Shown here: in pieces, positions 25,067 through 37,024 of the stretch
Position numbering within the stretch: the stretch's first letter is position 1
How the letters are laid out: each line of letters opens with the position of its first letter
Assembly: GCA_947568835.1 (NCBI GenBank)
Contig: OX387604.1
Span: 16,273,076 to 16,337,075 of the forward strand
Source: Protonemura montana
Lineage: Eukaryota > Arthropoda > Insecta > Plecoptera > Nemouridae
Direction of reading: 5' to 3'
DNA length: 64,000 nt
The notes under the pieces: generated by a model
Told to the model about the DNA's origin: nothing
Seen by the model: only the letters and a program-made list of their open reading frames with translations
The model's database searches: none
Translations under genes and position numbers: made by a program

Positions 25067-26586
25067 CCATTTCATCAATGATCGGTGCCATTCTCAGAGT
25101 AACGCCAACCAGAAGAACACTCATGAGTAACAAGAGACAGGCAGTAGCTATAATCGTCCATCGTGCTCGTTTTGGTAAGTCTTCTGGATCTATTCTCTTT
25201 TGACGCTTAATGTGCACTTGATCAGATCGCTCGAGATGCATTCGGTGCTGCTTTCTTCTTCGCTTCCGCTTCCGTCGTCTCGCTGCTTGCTCTTCCTCTT
25301 CTTCTTCTTCGTCCACATCCATCTCCATAGTGAGGGACACGTGGTCTACTTCTCCACGAGACACCAAAATCTTTCTGACAAACATGCGAGGAAATTGCCG
25401 TCAAATTATCGAACATTTATGAGACCGCTATAAACGAAATAGACCACCTACACAATGATTGTATTGCTCAAGAAAAATCTTTGTTCGTTGCTCATATGAA
25501 AATGTCACTTTATTAGAGGAAGTTCGGTCTTTTCCTCTATTCTAATTACTGAATGCAGCGAAGCGGAATTCAGTTTCAATTATTCCGTTATCGACCGATT
25601 TTTTTTAGCGTGAACAAAATTAATAAAACGTACATTTAGTGAAGCTAAAAATAATGCTCCATGATGGAAATGGTCAAACACGATTTTTCTTGTTACAATA
25701 GCAAAAAAATGTCGACGATTCTAGTAGTGTGAAATAAAACTACTTGCGATTGCGAATTGGCTGGAGTTGTGCAGCAGGAGGCCGATACCATCATATTTTG
25801 GTTAGTACATGCCCCCGGATTGTAACTGTAATTAGGATATCCCGCATGGTACGGCGAATTCTGGCAGCTCGTCGAGGGCCCATGACCTGCGACCATGTGT
25901 TCGTTCAGACTATATCGGCTCCCCATTTCATTATCATCACTAAATGTCGTTTCAGCGAGATCCGTTGCACTTTTCGTCCTTAAACCATCTTTTCGATCTT
26001 CGGAATAAATCCCATTTGTTTCATTACCAATCTGTTTACAATGATGACAGTGAGTATGTAAATCACCTCCCATTTCATTTTCAACCGGCTCGTGCGATTT
26101 TATGTGATGGGTGCGATATCTTTTCTTTGGAAAAAGTAGTCCTGATGATAGCAGTGCTGAGTCTGATTGTCTTTTGTGTTTGTGGTGATGATTTCTGTGA
26201 TTACTGTGATGGTGATGGTGGTGATGGTGGTGATGATTTTTTTTGTGTTGATGCAGCGGCTGATTATATTGCGGTAAGGGAGGATTCTGTACCAAAGATT
26301 CTTGATGCGATGACGATGCTGTTGACGTCGAAGTCAATCTCTGCAGCTTGCCCTGATGTCCGCTGCTCAAGCTGCGCGGTCTCGACGCAGCTTTCTTCGC
26401 TTTTCCGGCAGCTTTGATGGCATTCACCTTGCTCTCCACCAAGGCAGAGAGCACAGCCTCCAGCCGCACCAGCTCCTCGGCGGTATTGGTCGGTAGGGGT
26501 GCCTTCCCTCCGCAGGCATCGATAGAGTGATCTTCGGTCGAGACAGATTTATCCGCTACATCTGCACTCGGCCGCATCATAACCAA
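25067..26586 (-). CDS. Two-exon N-terminal part of a predicted type II membrane protein (paralogue D)
   Basis: Exon 1 is 26586-25697 (phase-2 donor TATT then GTAACA, weak) and exon 2 is 25374-25067 (acceptor TTTGTCAG, phase-1 donor GTAAGT). Exon 1 encodes about 296 hydrophilic residues with a helical region around 35-68, a run of ten His (118-127) inside a longer His-rich patch, and a CHHCKQ pair. Exon 2 encodes an eight-Glu run, a strongly basic RRRKRKRRRK, KRARW and one transmembrane helix at about 369-390 followed by LRMAPIIDEMG. The positive-inside rule predicts a cytoplasmic N-terminus. The last stretch resembles LRMAPAIDAKG in the gene at 37456-39738, so the two are paralogues. The exon 1-2 link rests on phase only; exon 2 could also have its own start (MEMDVDE). 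The C-terminal part was not found. Confidence 0.55.
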
Positions 26587-27888
26587 ACTCGTGGAAGGGT
26601 TGCAACCCTTGCCGTTGCAGCCAATGCCATTCCTCTCACATCACCAAAGCGCACCATCTCACATATCCTGAGAGTCAAACATCATTCAGGTTATTACTGG
26701 AGGAACCACTCTCATTTAGAACAAACTGATGGAATGACTTAATAAACTGTCACTTATCAACCATTCATGCATTCATCCACATGCCATACTTAAACACATG
26801 CCAACATTCATTCGGATAATTTGTTTTAATATAAAACAAATTAATTATTTGTGTGCGGTTTAATTAAAGTAAAACGATCGCTAGTCTCAGTTAATTGCGT
26901 GTGATTATATCTTTATAGCGCGGCTCACGAATTAGTGTTTACGTTCGAATAACACTGCAGCGTTTCCAGTGTGCATCAGTTAGTTTCATCGTTATGGGTG
27001 TAATGCCGAGTTTATCGCAGTTCTACTTTTATGTAGTAATATAAACCTGCGTCTCTAGGATCCGCTCTCTTCCGCTCTGCGCTACATTCTCGAGGGACCA
27101 AACAGGATTCCACAAAACCCAGATCTTCGTGTTTACCAGGCGCCACTTTCCTAATTCGATTACTACCATGAAAGAAGATGACTCGTTTAAAATGAATACT
27201 AAACCCCTTGGCATAGTTCGAGTTAGGCCACTGGCTATCCCTCAATCCAAGCCTAATTTTGATTCTGCTTCTATCATCCTATACTATTTTGACAACATGG
27301 CTCAAATGAAATCTTTGCCTGAGAAAAATTGGTATTTTCTTCTTGGCGGCTCAGTGTATTTGGAGATGAATGTTCCATGTCAAATTCATTTTTCAATTCT
27401 CTTCGGTGCACAGTACATTTTATTTTCACTTTATTAGATTTTAGTTGAGCGTTTCTTTTTATTCAGCCAATTGAAATCGAGGTTGAGTTTTTTTGTTGCC
27501 GAATAAATAAACGAGGATTCGATGACTGCCTTTCATTTTCCGACATTATATCGACATATAGTACGTTTCGAGTTCGTAGTTTCTAGTTACAGTTACCACA
27601 AATCAGTACTCTTAAACTGACTCGCTTTGCTCTAAATCCTTAATTACACGAACTAGAGAATGAATCTTTGATTGGTTGTAAGCTCATGGTGAACATCGCA
27701 AAGCGAAAGGAGATAGTAGTCCGTGCTTGACTTTAGAATAGAGAAGGAATCTTTTCGAGCTTCTTGGCTTTTCGTTTAAACAATTCCTATTCCCCATACA
27801 TTAAGTTTATGCATAATGCATTTGTAAAGATGTTAAGAATGAGATGGTTGTTTTTCTGGAGCAATTCCAAACGATGTAAAGCCGTAAG
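26587..27888. other. Upstream flank of paralogue D
   Basis: Expected to hold the promoter of the minus-strand gene at 26586. A plus-strand frame at 27129-27437 and an overlapping minus frame have no family signature and are not accepted. Confidence 0.35.
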
Positions 27889-27900
27889 CTAGAAGTTAAA

Positions 27901-28235
27901 CCAGTTCTGTTCGGGAGAGAGTTCGGAGGGATGATTGTTAGTACAACAACTTCATTCGCCTTGCTTATCAACCTCTTGACAGCATGGATTTGCGGAGGAA
28001 TCCTGCTGTTTGAGTTGTACCGTCCTCCGAAAGGGACGTTAAGACTGTGGACCCCTTAGTGCTCTTCGACAAGAGTAGGCTACGTGCCGGCTTCGGGTTT
28101 CCCCTCCTCCCTTCTAGGCTAGGTTAGGTTCATCATCATCGTCATCATCATCCACTCATTCACCGAAGCCACCAGTGCCACTGGGCCAGTTGTCAAAACA
28201 GCGCGTCGTTAAACACCTCAAACTAATCAATCAAT
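27901..28235 (+). mobile_element. 5S-derived SINE, 5'-truncated, with target duplication
   Basis: Starts CCAGTTCTGTTCGGGAGAGA and runs through GCTTATCAACCTCTTGACAG, GGAGGAATCCTGCTGTT, AAAGGGACGTTAAG, GGGTTTCCCCTCCTCCC and a (TCATCA)n-like stretch to GCGCGTCGTTAAACACC and the tail AATCAATCAAT. It is flanked by a perfect 12-bp duplication CTAGAAGTTAAA at 27889-27900 and 28236-28247, which proves insertion by a retrotransposition-like process. The 5S head is absent, so the copy is 5'-truncated. The clean duplication suggests a fairly recent insertion. Confidence 0.85.
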
Positions 28236-28247
28236 CTAGAAGTTAAA

Positions 28248-31200
28248 TAATATTCTACATTTCTGTTTCTGTACATTAACCAAACCCTACGATTGTCCAA
28301 ATACTGTTCGAGAGTACGCTATAAAAAAATTTCGTGTTGGCAACTTTATCGTCAAAATAATTCTAAACGATACCTTCAAAATCGACTTGTTAGTAATATA
28401 CGTGAATTTCATGTTCAGATAAAGCGGTTTGGTAAGTGATTTTTGTGAGATGTGCAACATACGATGCATGATCTTCTGACACCTTGAGAGATCGTATGGT
28501 AAAGGGTGATACTAGAAACGATGTCGGCAAGCCCACATAAGTTATAAGTCAAAATAAGCACCAAAACGTTGCGTCCGAAGTGATGAAATTAATTGATTAT
28601 CTTTGAGTCCGTTTCGCCAAGGAATTGGGCAACAGTTATACATTCCAGATTGCTTCAAAAATGTTTTTGAGAAAACACGGAAAATTCAAGAATAATCTTT
28701 TTTATGAGAGAACTAGCTCCTTTTGAATGGATATCGCCCCGATTTTAACTGTGGTAAAGAAGAAATGGCATATTTTTACAAATGTTATAATTTAGTAAAC
28801 GTAAACTCGCACTTGAGTTCGAAAAATTTTACAAGAAAAGTGTATCTCAATGCTTCGAAAGAATGTTGCCATGCCAACTGCCTGGCGCTTGAAAGCGAAA
28901 ATAAAAAATAGCTGGCGAAATATTCAATCTAAAACATGAAAATGAAACATAATGTAATATACGTACAGAATAAAAAATCGGCAAGCATTTGTTCGACGGT
29001 TTTCATGATTTAAAAAAAAATACTCTTTTTGGATAAACGGACTTTTTTTGGCCAATAAGAGTTTTACAACACAATGTGAAAAAAGGAAGTGTTGTTTTAA
29101 GTAAGGTTAGGTCTCTATATAAATTCTTTATTCGCTTCACGTTCCTTCGATTGAGCTTAACAGATTACGAGTTTTTGCTGGGAATTATTACGTGAAATAA
29201 ACCACCAAACATTCACTAAAGATTCACTAGACCATTTGATGAGCCTAATTCTTGCTCCGTATTTAATCCTGATGAAGTATCCTTAATCCTTGTTCTCACT
29301 CAATTCACACAACATTGTTCCGCGGTGATTTAAATACTCTCCGCTGTTTGAATAGTTTTGACATGGTCATACGCACAATACCCAAAATGTGTTTTAACGG
29401 AAATGAACACCTAGATTTTCTCAGCTTACAGAGGAAACCCATGCCCTGTGCATAAATGTCCAAACCATACATGCTTGGTCGTATGAATACGCCAGGTTTG
29501 CGAATGCTAACCAGTCCCGTTTTCTCTAACCACGAGCAAATATTACTATGCATGCGCGATTCGATTAGCAGTTCCTACACTGTTTTCCGAGTTGCACTCC
29601 AGTTATGTCAACTAAAATCAAAGGTCCGTGCAAATAGAACTAATCAAATTCTGACCCAATTTGTGAAACGTGTTCAACCCAAACCAAAACGATTTTCATG
29701 TCACGTGCCACTTCTTTGATGAGTCAAAATATTGTGTCGTAATATTTTATTTAGATTAATGGACTTTTTGTTTGGTTGTTTAATCAATGTTGTGTAAGCG
29801 TTAGCAGACCAAATTTATTTCCTCTGAAATTTGAAAAGCGATCGGAAAATAATAAACAATTAAGTTAACTGCAAACATTATGAGAATTTAATAATCACAA
29901 AAATTCCTAGATGCAATGGTAGGTACTTGTTCTGTGATAGTTCTATTATTTTTAATGTGTGAACTAAATTTTAAGAGTGATTGTGCATATTACCTGTGCA
30001 AAATGCATATATCAATGTTCTCATATATTCAACAGTTTCACCTAAATTAAACCAAAAGAAAACAGTATTTTCCCTGTTATTAATTAAATTTATAATCATA
30101 CACACCAAATTACTTTCAAATCACCTGAATCCGTCAATAAATATCTCTAAAATTTTAATAGCAATATAAAATAAATAAATACAATTTTTACTACTAAAGC
30201 AACAAATGTAAAAGACAGGCAATATCTATTACTGGCACAAGTGCACCACTATATAGATATACAAGTCCTTATATAGGTTTACGATGCAAGCAATTGTAAG
30301 ATTAGTGGTTCGCAATGGTTCGCGTCTCACCCTGAAGCCCGTGCGTACAGAACTCCAGTCTCCAGTAGACTTCGTCAGCGACTTCGTATGACGATCAACG
30401 CTCGGTCCAGCCGGGGATTCGAAGTCTAGTTACCCTCGACGCCGCATTCGATCCATGGCAGCGCCACCCACATGCAATGCTCCCTGTTTAAGCTACCCAA
30501 TGTAAGAGTGCGTGCGTTTTCGCACCCCGCCAACGCATTGTGTGTCCCAATCGAATCCCGAATGTCGTGGGTGTTTTTAGGGTGTTTGGATAAATGAGTC
30601 GGGTAGTTTGTAGCATCAAAAGGACCGTAAGACTTTTTAAGGATAGTTTTTATGATTAGGTTAGCTAATTTTAAAGATATTGTGCGACTTGATGTGACTT
30701 TTTTGTGACAAAATTGGGGTTTTTGTTTTCACAACTCTGTACAGAAAAATGTCAGTCCTTTCTATTTTAGTAAAAGCGCAGTTCCGATTGTATGTATAAT
30801 TGCCAAATGTATTGTAGGCCAACGTATACAAGACTGATTTTCCATTGTATAAAATATCGATGAAAATGATTGAATCTAAAACACAAATGTAAAAGCATGT
30901 TCATTATTCTTGATCTTCACATGCCAACCAAAATGTAACTCTCAGAAAGATTTCTTATTAAATAATATGATACGTCAATAAAAGCACGCCCTTGTCAAGC
31001 ACGCGACAGCGTTTCAGCTAAGATCGAGTGGCGCTCACCTCTCAGCTTGAGCCCTACGCCGATTTTCTGCTCATTTGAACGGAATTGAAGAGCAGAAAAG
31101 TATGCAAATACTTAGGAGAAGAGGAGATGCAAATGCTGATTCCTCAGCTTTATTCCAATATCATCCAAAAATGATATCCTAGATTATCCTCGTGTTTCAA

Positions 31201-31332
31201 CACATATCTCAACCCACAATTAATATTACCATCTGTGGAGAACGGGGAGAGAATTGGTATGGGAATTGGTATCCATGCAGGCAATCAAACCAAATACACA
31301 TTCCCAAAAATTCTGACTTTCGTCTCACTTAC
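28248..31332. other. Stretch without a recognised gene
   Basis: No supported coding region. A minus frame at 29305-29553 is basic and protein-like but matches nothing I know and has no clear splice partners. A GC-richer block at 30300-30560 might be a diverged SINE, but its promoter-like boxes are too far apart for a tRNA head. Confidence 0.35.
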
Positions 31333-31391
31333 CCAACTCATTAATCTGCGGCAACAAATAGAATATGGCCAAGATGATTGAAACAGCAACC
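31333..31391 (-). CDS. Possible transmembrane exon of a further paralogue (F)
   Basis: A 59-bp minus-strand candidate exon. Its acceptor is a long pyrimidine-rich stretch ending TTTTGAG, it starts with one base completing a codon, and it ends at a strong phase-1 donor (TTGG then GTAAGT). It encodes VAVSIILAIFYLLPQINELG: a short hydrophobic run, then LPQINELG, which can be set beside MAPIIDEMG and MAPAIDAKG at the same phase in the neighbours. No N-terminal exon could be assigned. It could be a decayed copy or chance. Confidence 0.3.
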
Positions 31392-31539
31392 CTCAAAACA
31401 ATAATAGAAAAAGCAGAAAAAATTGTAACTTTTGATTTGTGTACATACTCTTTGTTTGAAGTCTCACAGAAATGATCATTGTACAGGAGAGACCTTCGGC
31501 AAAGCTAGAACTTTAGAAATCATTTCAATTGATTGTTTC

Positions 31540-32123
31540 TCATATATTTTCGATCCTTTGCGAGCACATAGAGGCACATAGAGGCGCATAGAGACATGGT
31601 ATAAGCATTTGATTACTTTCTGATCTTGGATTGTGTGGAAAAATCACTTTTCCAAAATTCCAGTTCTCCTGGCAAATGGATAATATCATCACTATTGTAA
31701 CAATTGAGGGTAAAGAACTGTTGGTCACAGGTGTGGTCAAGCCGCTTTGAATTGCTACAGGAGCTTTCATAAACACTTTGCAATCTTTTTCTTGGACGCT
31801 ACATCGTCTTTAATTCTTTGACAACACCACCACCAAGAATATTACCGTGGTATGTTTTCTGAGATTTTCCGGAGCCAAGAGTTTTCTGTTTCCTTTGCGC
31901 TTTTCTTGAGAACTGGAGTAACCCAGGACTCTATGTAAACGGTTTGCCAGTGGATTTCAGTTTTCCTTTCATGACAGTCATTTTCCGATGCCATGGGCAT
32001 TTCCAGGATACAATCATTGTGGTAGTTCATATCTGTCTGGAAGTTCAACATGTGGATGCGTTTCCGCAATTTGAATAAGAAGAAGGGTAATAATCTCGTC
32101 AACGATACGCGAAATTTTTTCAA
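31540..32123 (-). pseudogene. Decayed coding-like stretch, family unknown
   Basis: Minus-strand frames at 31842-32123 and 31540-31776 have protein-like composition (Cys, Trp and His spread through them), and nearby frames do as well, but none forms a continuous gene. I do not recognise the family. It may be a dead gene or the remnant of a mobile element. Confidence 0.3.
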
Positions 32124-33014
32124 AGTTATTGTTAGGTTTATGGATTACTTTGAGTCATAGAATCTTGGAAGCTTTTCAGAAGGAACGCTCTCCGTTTCAA
32201 GAACGTCTTCTTTCACATGAGTTCCATTTCCAACTGATTGAGTTCAGGATCGGATTGTTATGGTGTAACAACATGTTATGGTGCACTTATCTGTGCAATT
32301 TGTATGTGCTTTCGACCAATTACCCCAGCCTCTGACCTTTTTTATGACCGAAAAAAAATCGATTTTCCTCTGTTTATGCTAAATGTCTTAGCTCTTCCAT
32401 CGAAGAACAATCAGCTTCGCGTAAACTACGATTTTTTTTTTTTTTTTGTAAACAAAAAACATATTTACACATTACTTCCTAAATATTTGTTATTTTCTGG
32501 CAAAGCAAAAACATGCCAAACATACAATTAATTCAAATAAACGTGTGACATCATTCTGGCTTCAGAAGATAAATGATCTTTTTCTTTCTAGATACGCCCA
32601 TCTATGCCTATTTCTAATTCTAAATCACAAACCATTTCGAGTTGATAGATGAATTATAAATAAAAACATGTCCTGGCACCGTTGTGAATTGCGTGACAGC
32701 TGACCAAAGCGACTTCTGAATAAGTTATTGTCAGCGTGGATGATTTTCAAAAAGTGTGAACATAAAATTGACGCTATATTTTCGACTACTGCCGTCCGGA
32801 AATGATACCAGTGAAAAATGGAAATTGTATAACATTTCTAGCTTTATCAGTTTGAACACACACACACTGGTTGGTTTGAATAGAAATAATCGACCGCTAA
32901 CACCTAAATTTAATCTTGGTTGCAGCGTTAAAAAAGGGGCGAGAATAAATCATGGTCAAATGTAGTTAAAATGCCAAATAATTAGCATAAAACATCTGTC
33001 TTGGTCTTCAAAAG
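32124..33014. other. Left flank of the long-TIR transposon
   Basis: AT-rich, no supported gene. A T-run near 32432-32446 and a short (CA)n at about 32858-32868 are the only simple tracts. Confidence 0.3.
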
Positions 33015-33017
33015 ACT

Positions 33018-33596
33018 TAGTCTAGGAATATCGAGCGGCTATCTCTTCAAATAGAGAAGTTAGGATATTCGGTGTTATATAAAGCTGAAATTTTGATATT
33101 ATGTGCATAACACCATGACACAACTATTGTCACAAACCCGGACAAAAAATTTTCATCGGAAGACATTCAAAAAAATTACCAAAGTCAAAATTTCTTAAAA
33201 AATGAAAATTTCTTAAAAGTTGAATAAGTATGTCATTTTTGAATTTATAAACGTCTAGTTTCCGCAGAAGCCTAGGCATTAATACGTTATATCGATGCCG
33301 TTTTTAAAAAACATCAAAAAGTTTTTTCTAACCTATGATATGAGCCAAAAAGTAGCTAAAAAAACGCAAAAAAAATATATACCACTTTTCACTTAATGCC
33401 ACGGGACTAAATATTGGCCAAATGTTATAAAACGAGTTTGTGAAGATAGCTGAAATCATTGTCTACAAGACTGCAGATCTAACTTTTTGAACACGTCAAG
33501 TTGACAACAGAGATTTTTGCTTTGCCCTACGAGAGGTAACTCTTGGCGCGCTGCCAAGCGCCGATAAGCCGTGCGGCTGGCTAGCAAATAGCATGC
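33018..33596. repeat. Left terminal inverted repeat
   Basis: About 579 bp, matching the reverse complement of 35996-36564 with scattered differences. The most different patch is about 30 bp near 33035-33065 (ATCTCTTCAAATAGAGAAGT on this side). The inner limit is near GCATGC at 33591-33596. Confidence 0.85.
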
Positions 33597-33639
33597 TATT
33601 GCTTGGAACGCTCTTGATACATCCATGCGTGCGTACATC

Positions 33640-34277
33640 ATTGAAGCGTTTCTTCGTCGGCATTGTCGATCATGTCACTATAGGCATTGTAGCATTCCCT
33701 ATCACACCTGCATACGTCGATGCATCCAATTCCATTGCTATTGCACGTGCAAGTGGGGTTTATGCTGCAGGATTTCTTGGACTTGATTGAAATTTTGCAA
33801 CGTTTCCATGGCTGTTTGACCCTCGAAATATACAGGTAAGACGAACTTTCTGCCCAGGCTCTGACACCAGCCACTGTCTTCGGGACCTATCACCACAAAT
33901 AATAAAAATAATAATAAGAAGAAGAAAAATAGAGACGACATTTAAATTCTAGTTCAAAAACCTCTGATAGCTTTGAATATTACTTTGGCAAACTTAAGCC
34001 ACATTTTTGGAAATTGCACGTGCGAGTTTACCTAAGTGCTACATTGCCATGCAGCTCGTCGAAGGTGCTGATGAAATGCCCCTTCGCTCGGGAGTATTTT
34101 GGCAATTGAGATAGGTCGCGACACTGATATCTTAAAACGCAGCGCATTTAGCGAGTAATGATACTGTCGGAATTTCTTGTTTGTATCGTACAATTTAACC
34201 ACCAAACTTCGAGCAGTGCTCACCTTTTCCAAAATGTCTGAAAAATTGGCCAAAAGTGACAACTCGTCTCGGGTCAT
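33640..34277 (-). pseudogene. Transposon protein fragment (C-terminal part)
   Basis: Remnant of the same protein. 34277-34032 has ELSLLANFSDILEKV and the LRFKISVSR...LPSEGAFHQH block. Near 33790-33640 a Cys-rich tail (CTCNSNGIGC, then CRCDREC) closes it in another frame. The gene is not intact here. Confidence 0.5.
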
Positions 34278-34612
34278 TTTATTCAGTTGACGCCAGATCC
34301 TGTTTTTACCGATTCCGAAAAACGTTTAAAACAGTGTCACAGCCGGACAGTGCATGGGGCTGCAGGTAAAGCGATGCTTATTGGGAGCCCAATTTTCAAT
34401 GCAATTTCGTGTACAGGAATGAACCGATGTGCATAGGTGCTTTTCCCGACTGATCCCGTTTTTGCTGATATAACAGCCCAATAGAAAGAAAATCTGAGCA
34501 CATGATGCCTGGGAGGTTTCCTGTGCAATAGTGGAATGAGATGGTTTGGTCTTTGCTGTTGCTAATTAGTTTATTGTGTATTAAATACTTGTAGGTGACA
34601 CGAACTTGCCAC

Positions 34613-35020
34613 TTAAGTGTCTACACCCTCAGCAATGAGGAATTCCCTGTATTTTTCGCAAACGTTGGGAATTGGTATAATTTTCCATCTCCTCATTTTA
34701 TCCGAAATAAACGCTTGTGTGTTGACAGCAGCGCGATCGTATTGTGAGACGGTTTGGACCTTTTTACATGCCTCTATGCTGTTAGCACTCAGATATTTCG
34801 ACAAACAATCTGCATGGTAGCTGGCGTTTACCTCAAAGAGGGAACCGAATGTCATTCGATTTAAAATTACCTCGTCATTTCTCTCTTTGGTTGCTTTCAA
34901 TACATTTTCCCTAAGAGACTCCGGATTCATGTCAACGAGAGAAACTTTACGTCCTGTCTTGTTTGTATCTCTTAATTGATGGATAATGAAACGGTATATG
35001 CTCCAGTCAAACTCTGGCAT
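34613..35020 (-). CDS. Transposon protein fragment (N-terminal part)
   Basis: 135-residue frame inside the long-TIR element, opening MPEFDWSIYRFIIHQLRDTN. It contains SYHADCLSKYLS and a helical KYREFLIAEGV. In-frame codons upstream (basic, Pro-rich) suggest the original protein began further right. No catalytic DDE or DDD residues can be assigned by eye. Function in transposition is inferred from location only. Confidence 0.5.
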   Translation of the reverse strand: MPEFDWSIYRFIIHQLRDTNKTGRKVSLVDMNPESLRENVLKATKERNDEVILNRMTFGSLFEVNASYHADCLSKYLSANSIEACKKVQTVSQYDRAAVNTQAFISDKMRRWKIIPIPNVCEKYREFLIAEGVDT

Positions 35021-35995
35021 TGTTGAACGCGATACCCGTTTGTTTGGGGGTGGTGTTTCACCTCTGTTTAAGTTAGGGGACTCGAGCCTACGTTTTTTGC
35101 CATGTCAATATTTTTTTTGTTGGTGTACTGCTCTCTGCAACTTCCTTGCCTTGATATTTGTAAGGAAAAATTTGATACCCTTTCTTGCTTGCTTGATTTA
35201 TTGTTCTTGCAATATCATTGTCTTTTGCTTATTAGACCCTTTTCTGTTATATTAGGAACATTCTCGCTGGTTAGGAACGCTAACTGAAAAAAATTTCCAA
35301 TACCTGTGGTGGAAATTATTTTTCTAGATTCTGTTGTGGAGGGTTCGCAGCTATCTCCTGTTTTCTCTGCTAAGTGAAAATAGTGAATAAAATTAACTGT
35401 CATGTTAACATGGATCTAGTATGAGGAAGCATGCATTACTACATACCCATACGTATTGCTAGTTATTCCGTTTTGTAGGCGATCTTTTCACTTGCACAAA
35501 TAAACAAAATCATTGCTGAGTAACTAGTGAATTAGTGAGTAAACAAGTGAGTTTACGCGCATTTTATTTATCTTCATGCCATTTGCATTCCATATATTTG
35601 GGAGAATTTTCAGAAATTATCAATAATATTCGTCGTCCTGCTTTGAAAGTGAGTAGGAAACTAACTGGCAAGCCAGCAAACTAACCCTGCAAGCCATCGA
35701 AACCCATGTCAAGTGGATATACCTCGACAAATCTGTTAGTCTTCTTGAAAATCATTATCTCGGATTCTGTAGATCCTCAAACCTCTGCACGTGGTTAAAA
35801 CAGAGCAAGGTATGGTTGATATATTCGAATATATAACTTTTTTTTTTATGTAAAAATCAAGAAACAGACCAAATTTACAGACAAAAAACAAAAAGCCTCG
35901 AATTTTAGGTAAATAATATGAAATCAAGTGCGGACCTAACGTAGTATCAAAGAGCCTGCGCACTCAACGCTAGTATGTCATTCAAAGCACCCTAC

Positions 35996-36564
35996 GCATG
36001 CTATTTACCAGCCAGCCGCACGGCTTATCGGCGCTTGGCAGCGCGCCAAGAGTTACCTCTCGTAGGGAAAAGCAAAAATCTCAGTTGTGAACTTGACGTG
36101 TTCAAAAAGTTAGATCTGCAGTCTTGTAGACAATGAATTGAGCTATCTTTACAAACTCGTTTAATAACATTCGGCCAATATTTAGTCCCGTGGCATTAAG
36201 TGAAAAGTGGTATATTTTTTTTTTGCGTTTTTTTAGCTACTTTTTGGCTCATGTCATAGGTTAGTAAAAACTTTTTGATGTTTTTTAAAAACGGTATCGA
36301 TATAACGTATTAATGCCTAGGCTTCTGCGGAAACTAGACGTTTATAAATTCAAAAATGACATACTTATTAAACTTTTAAGTAATTTTCATTTTTTAAGAA
36401 ATTTTGACTTTGATAATTTTTTTGAATGTCTTCCGATGAAAATTTTTTGTCCGGGTTTGTGACAATAGTTGTGTCATGGTGTTATGCACATAATATCAAA
36501 ATTTCAGCTTTATATAACACCGAATACGGACACGCCCCTTTTTGCCGTCGATATTCCTAGACTA
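35996..36564. repeat. Right terminal inverted repeat
   Basis: About 569 bp, starting at GCATGC (35996-36001) and ending CCTAGACTA at 36564. It is the mirror of the left arm. Confidence 0.85.
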
Positions 36565-36567
36565 ACT

Positions 36568-37024
36568 GTCAGGGAATTTAAAAAATATATAAACGTTTTC
36601 TAGAACAATCCGAGTATGCATTTAACTATTATACCTCACTCTACCTCTTCTATCTCTACCTCAATACATACATAATGTATTTTTGACGAAATACTTATTA
36701 AAATGAAATAGTCTAAGCTAGTACTCTCGTATGTAAAATTAAATCCCACGCTCTCTTATTTATACGAGCCAAGCTTTTAATCGATCGGTGGGTCAATAAA
36801 TCTAGTAGAAGTAAAAATAACAATAAGGGGGATCTTGTCATGGAGTAGTGAAATAATATCCAACCTTACAGATCTACAAATTATTTCAGTTCGAGAAATA
36901 TGATATAGAATTTAGGGTTAACGTAGACTTTAGATATTAATATAAACTGTAAAGCATTATTATTCCGCGTAACATAAACACAACCTTTAGTGTCTGATCT
37001 TTACCAAAAGGTGTGGTGTGTTGA
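36568..37024. other. Gap between transposon and SINE
   Basis: AT-rich, no gene recognised. It contains repeated CTACCTC and CTCTACC motifs near 36635-36665. Confidence 0.3.

Larger units (their letters stand above)
33018..36564. mobile_element. 3.5-kb DNA transposon with very long terminal inverted repeats
   Basis: Outer ends are TAGTCTAGGAATATCGA and its complement, flanked by a direct ACT at 33015-33017 and 36565-36567, consistent with a 3-bp target duplication. Between the inverted repeats the minus strand holds remnants of one protein. 35020-34613 is an open frame with a YHADCLSKY motif. 34277-34032 contains a LRFKISVSR...LPSEGAFHQHLRR block. The end, near 33790-33640, has a Cys-rich tail of CxCxxxGxxC type (CTCNSNGIGCIDVCRC). 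Such a Cys-rich close recalls Tesmin/TSO1-type CXC domains, and I have an impression of similar proteins in invertebrate transposons. A 3-bp duplication would fit the Academ group, but that placement is only a suggestion. The coding part looks decayed. Confidence 0.8.

Noticed and set aside
29305-29553. 82-codon minus-strand frame
   Set aside because: Protein-like composition only; no family, no splice sites that link it to anything.
30300-30560. tRNA-derived SINE candidate
   Set aside because: A-box-like and B-box-like motifs are about 110 bp apart, too far for a tRNA-type promoter.
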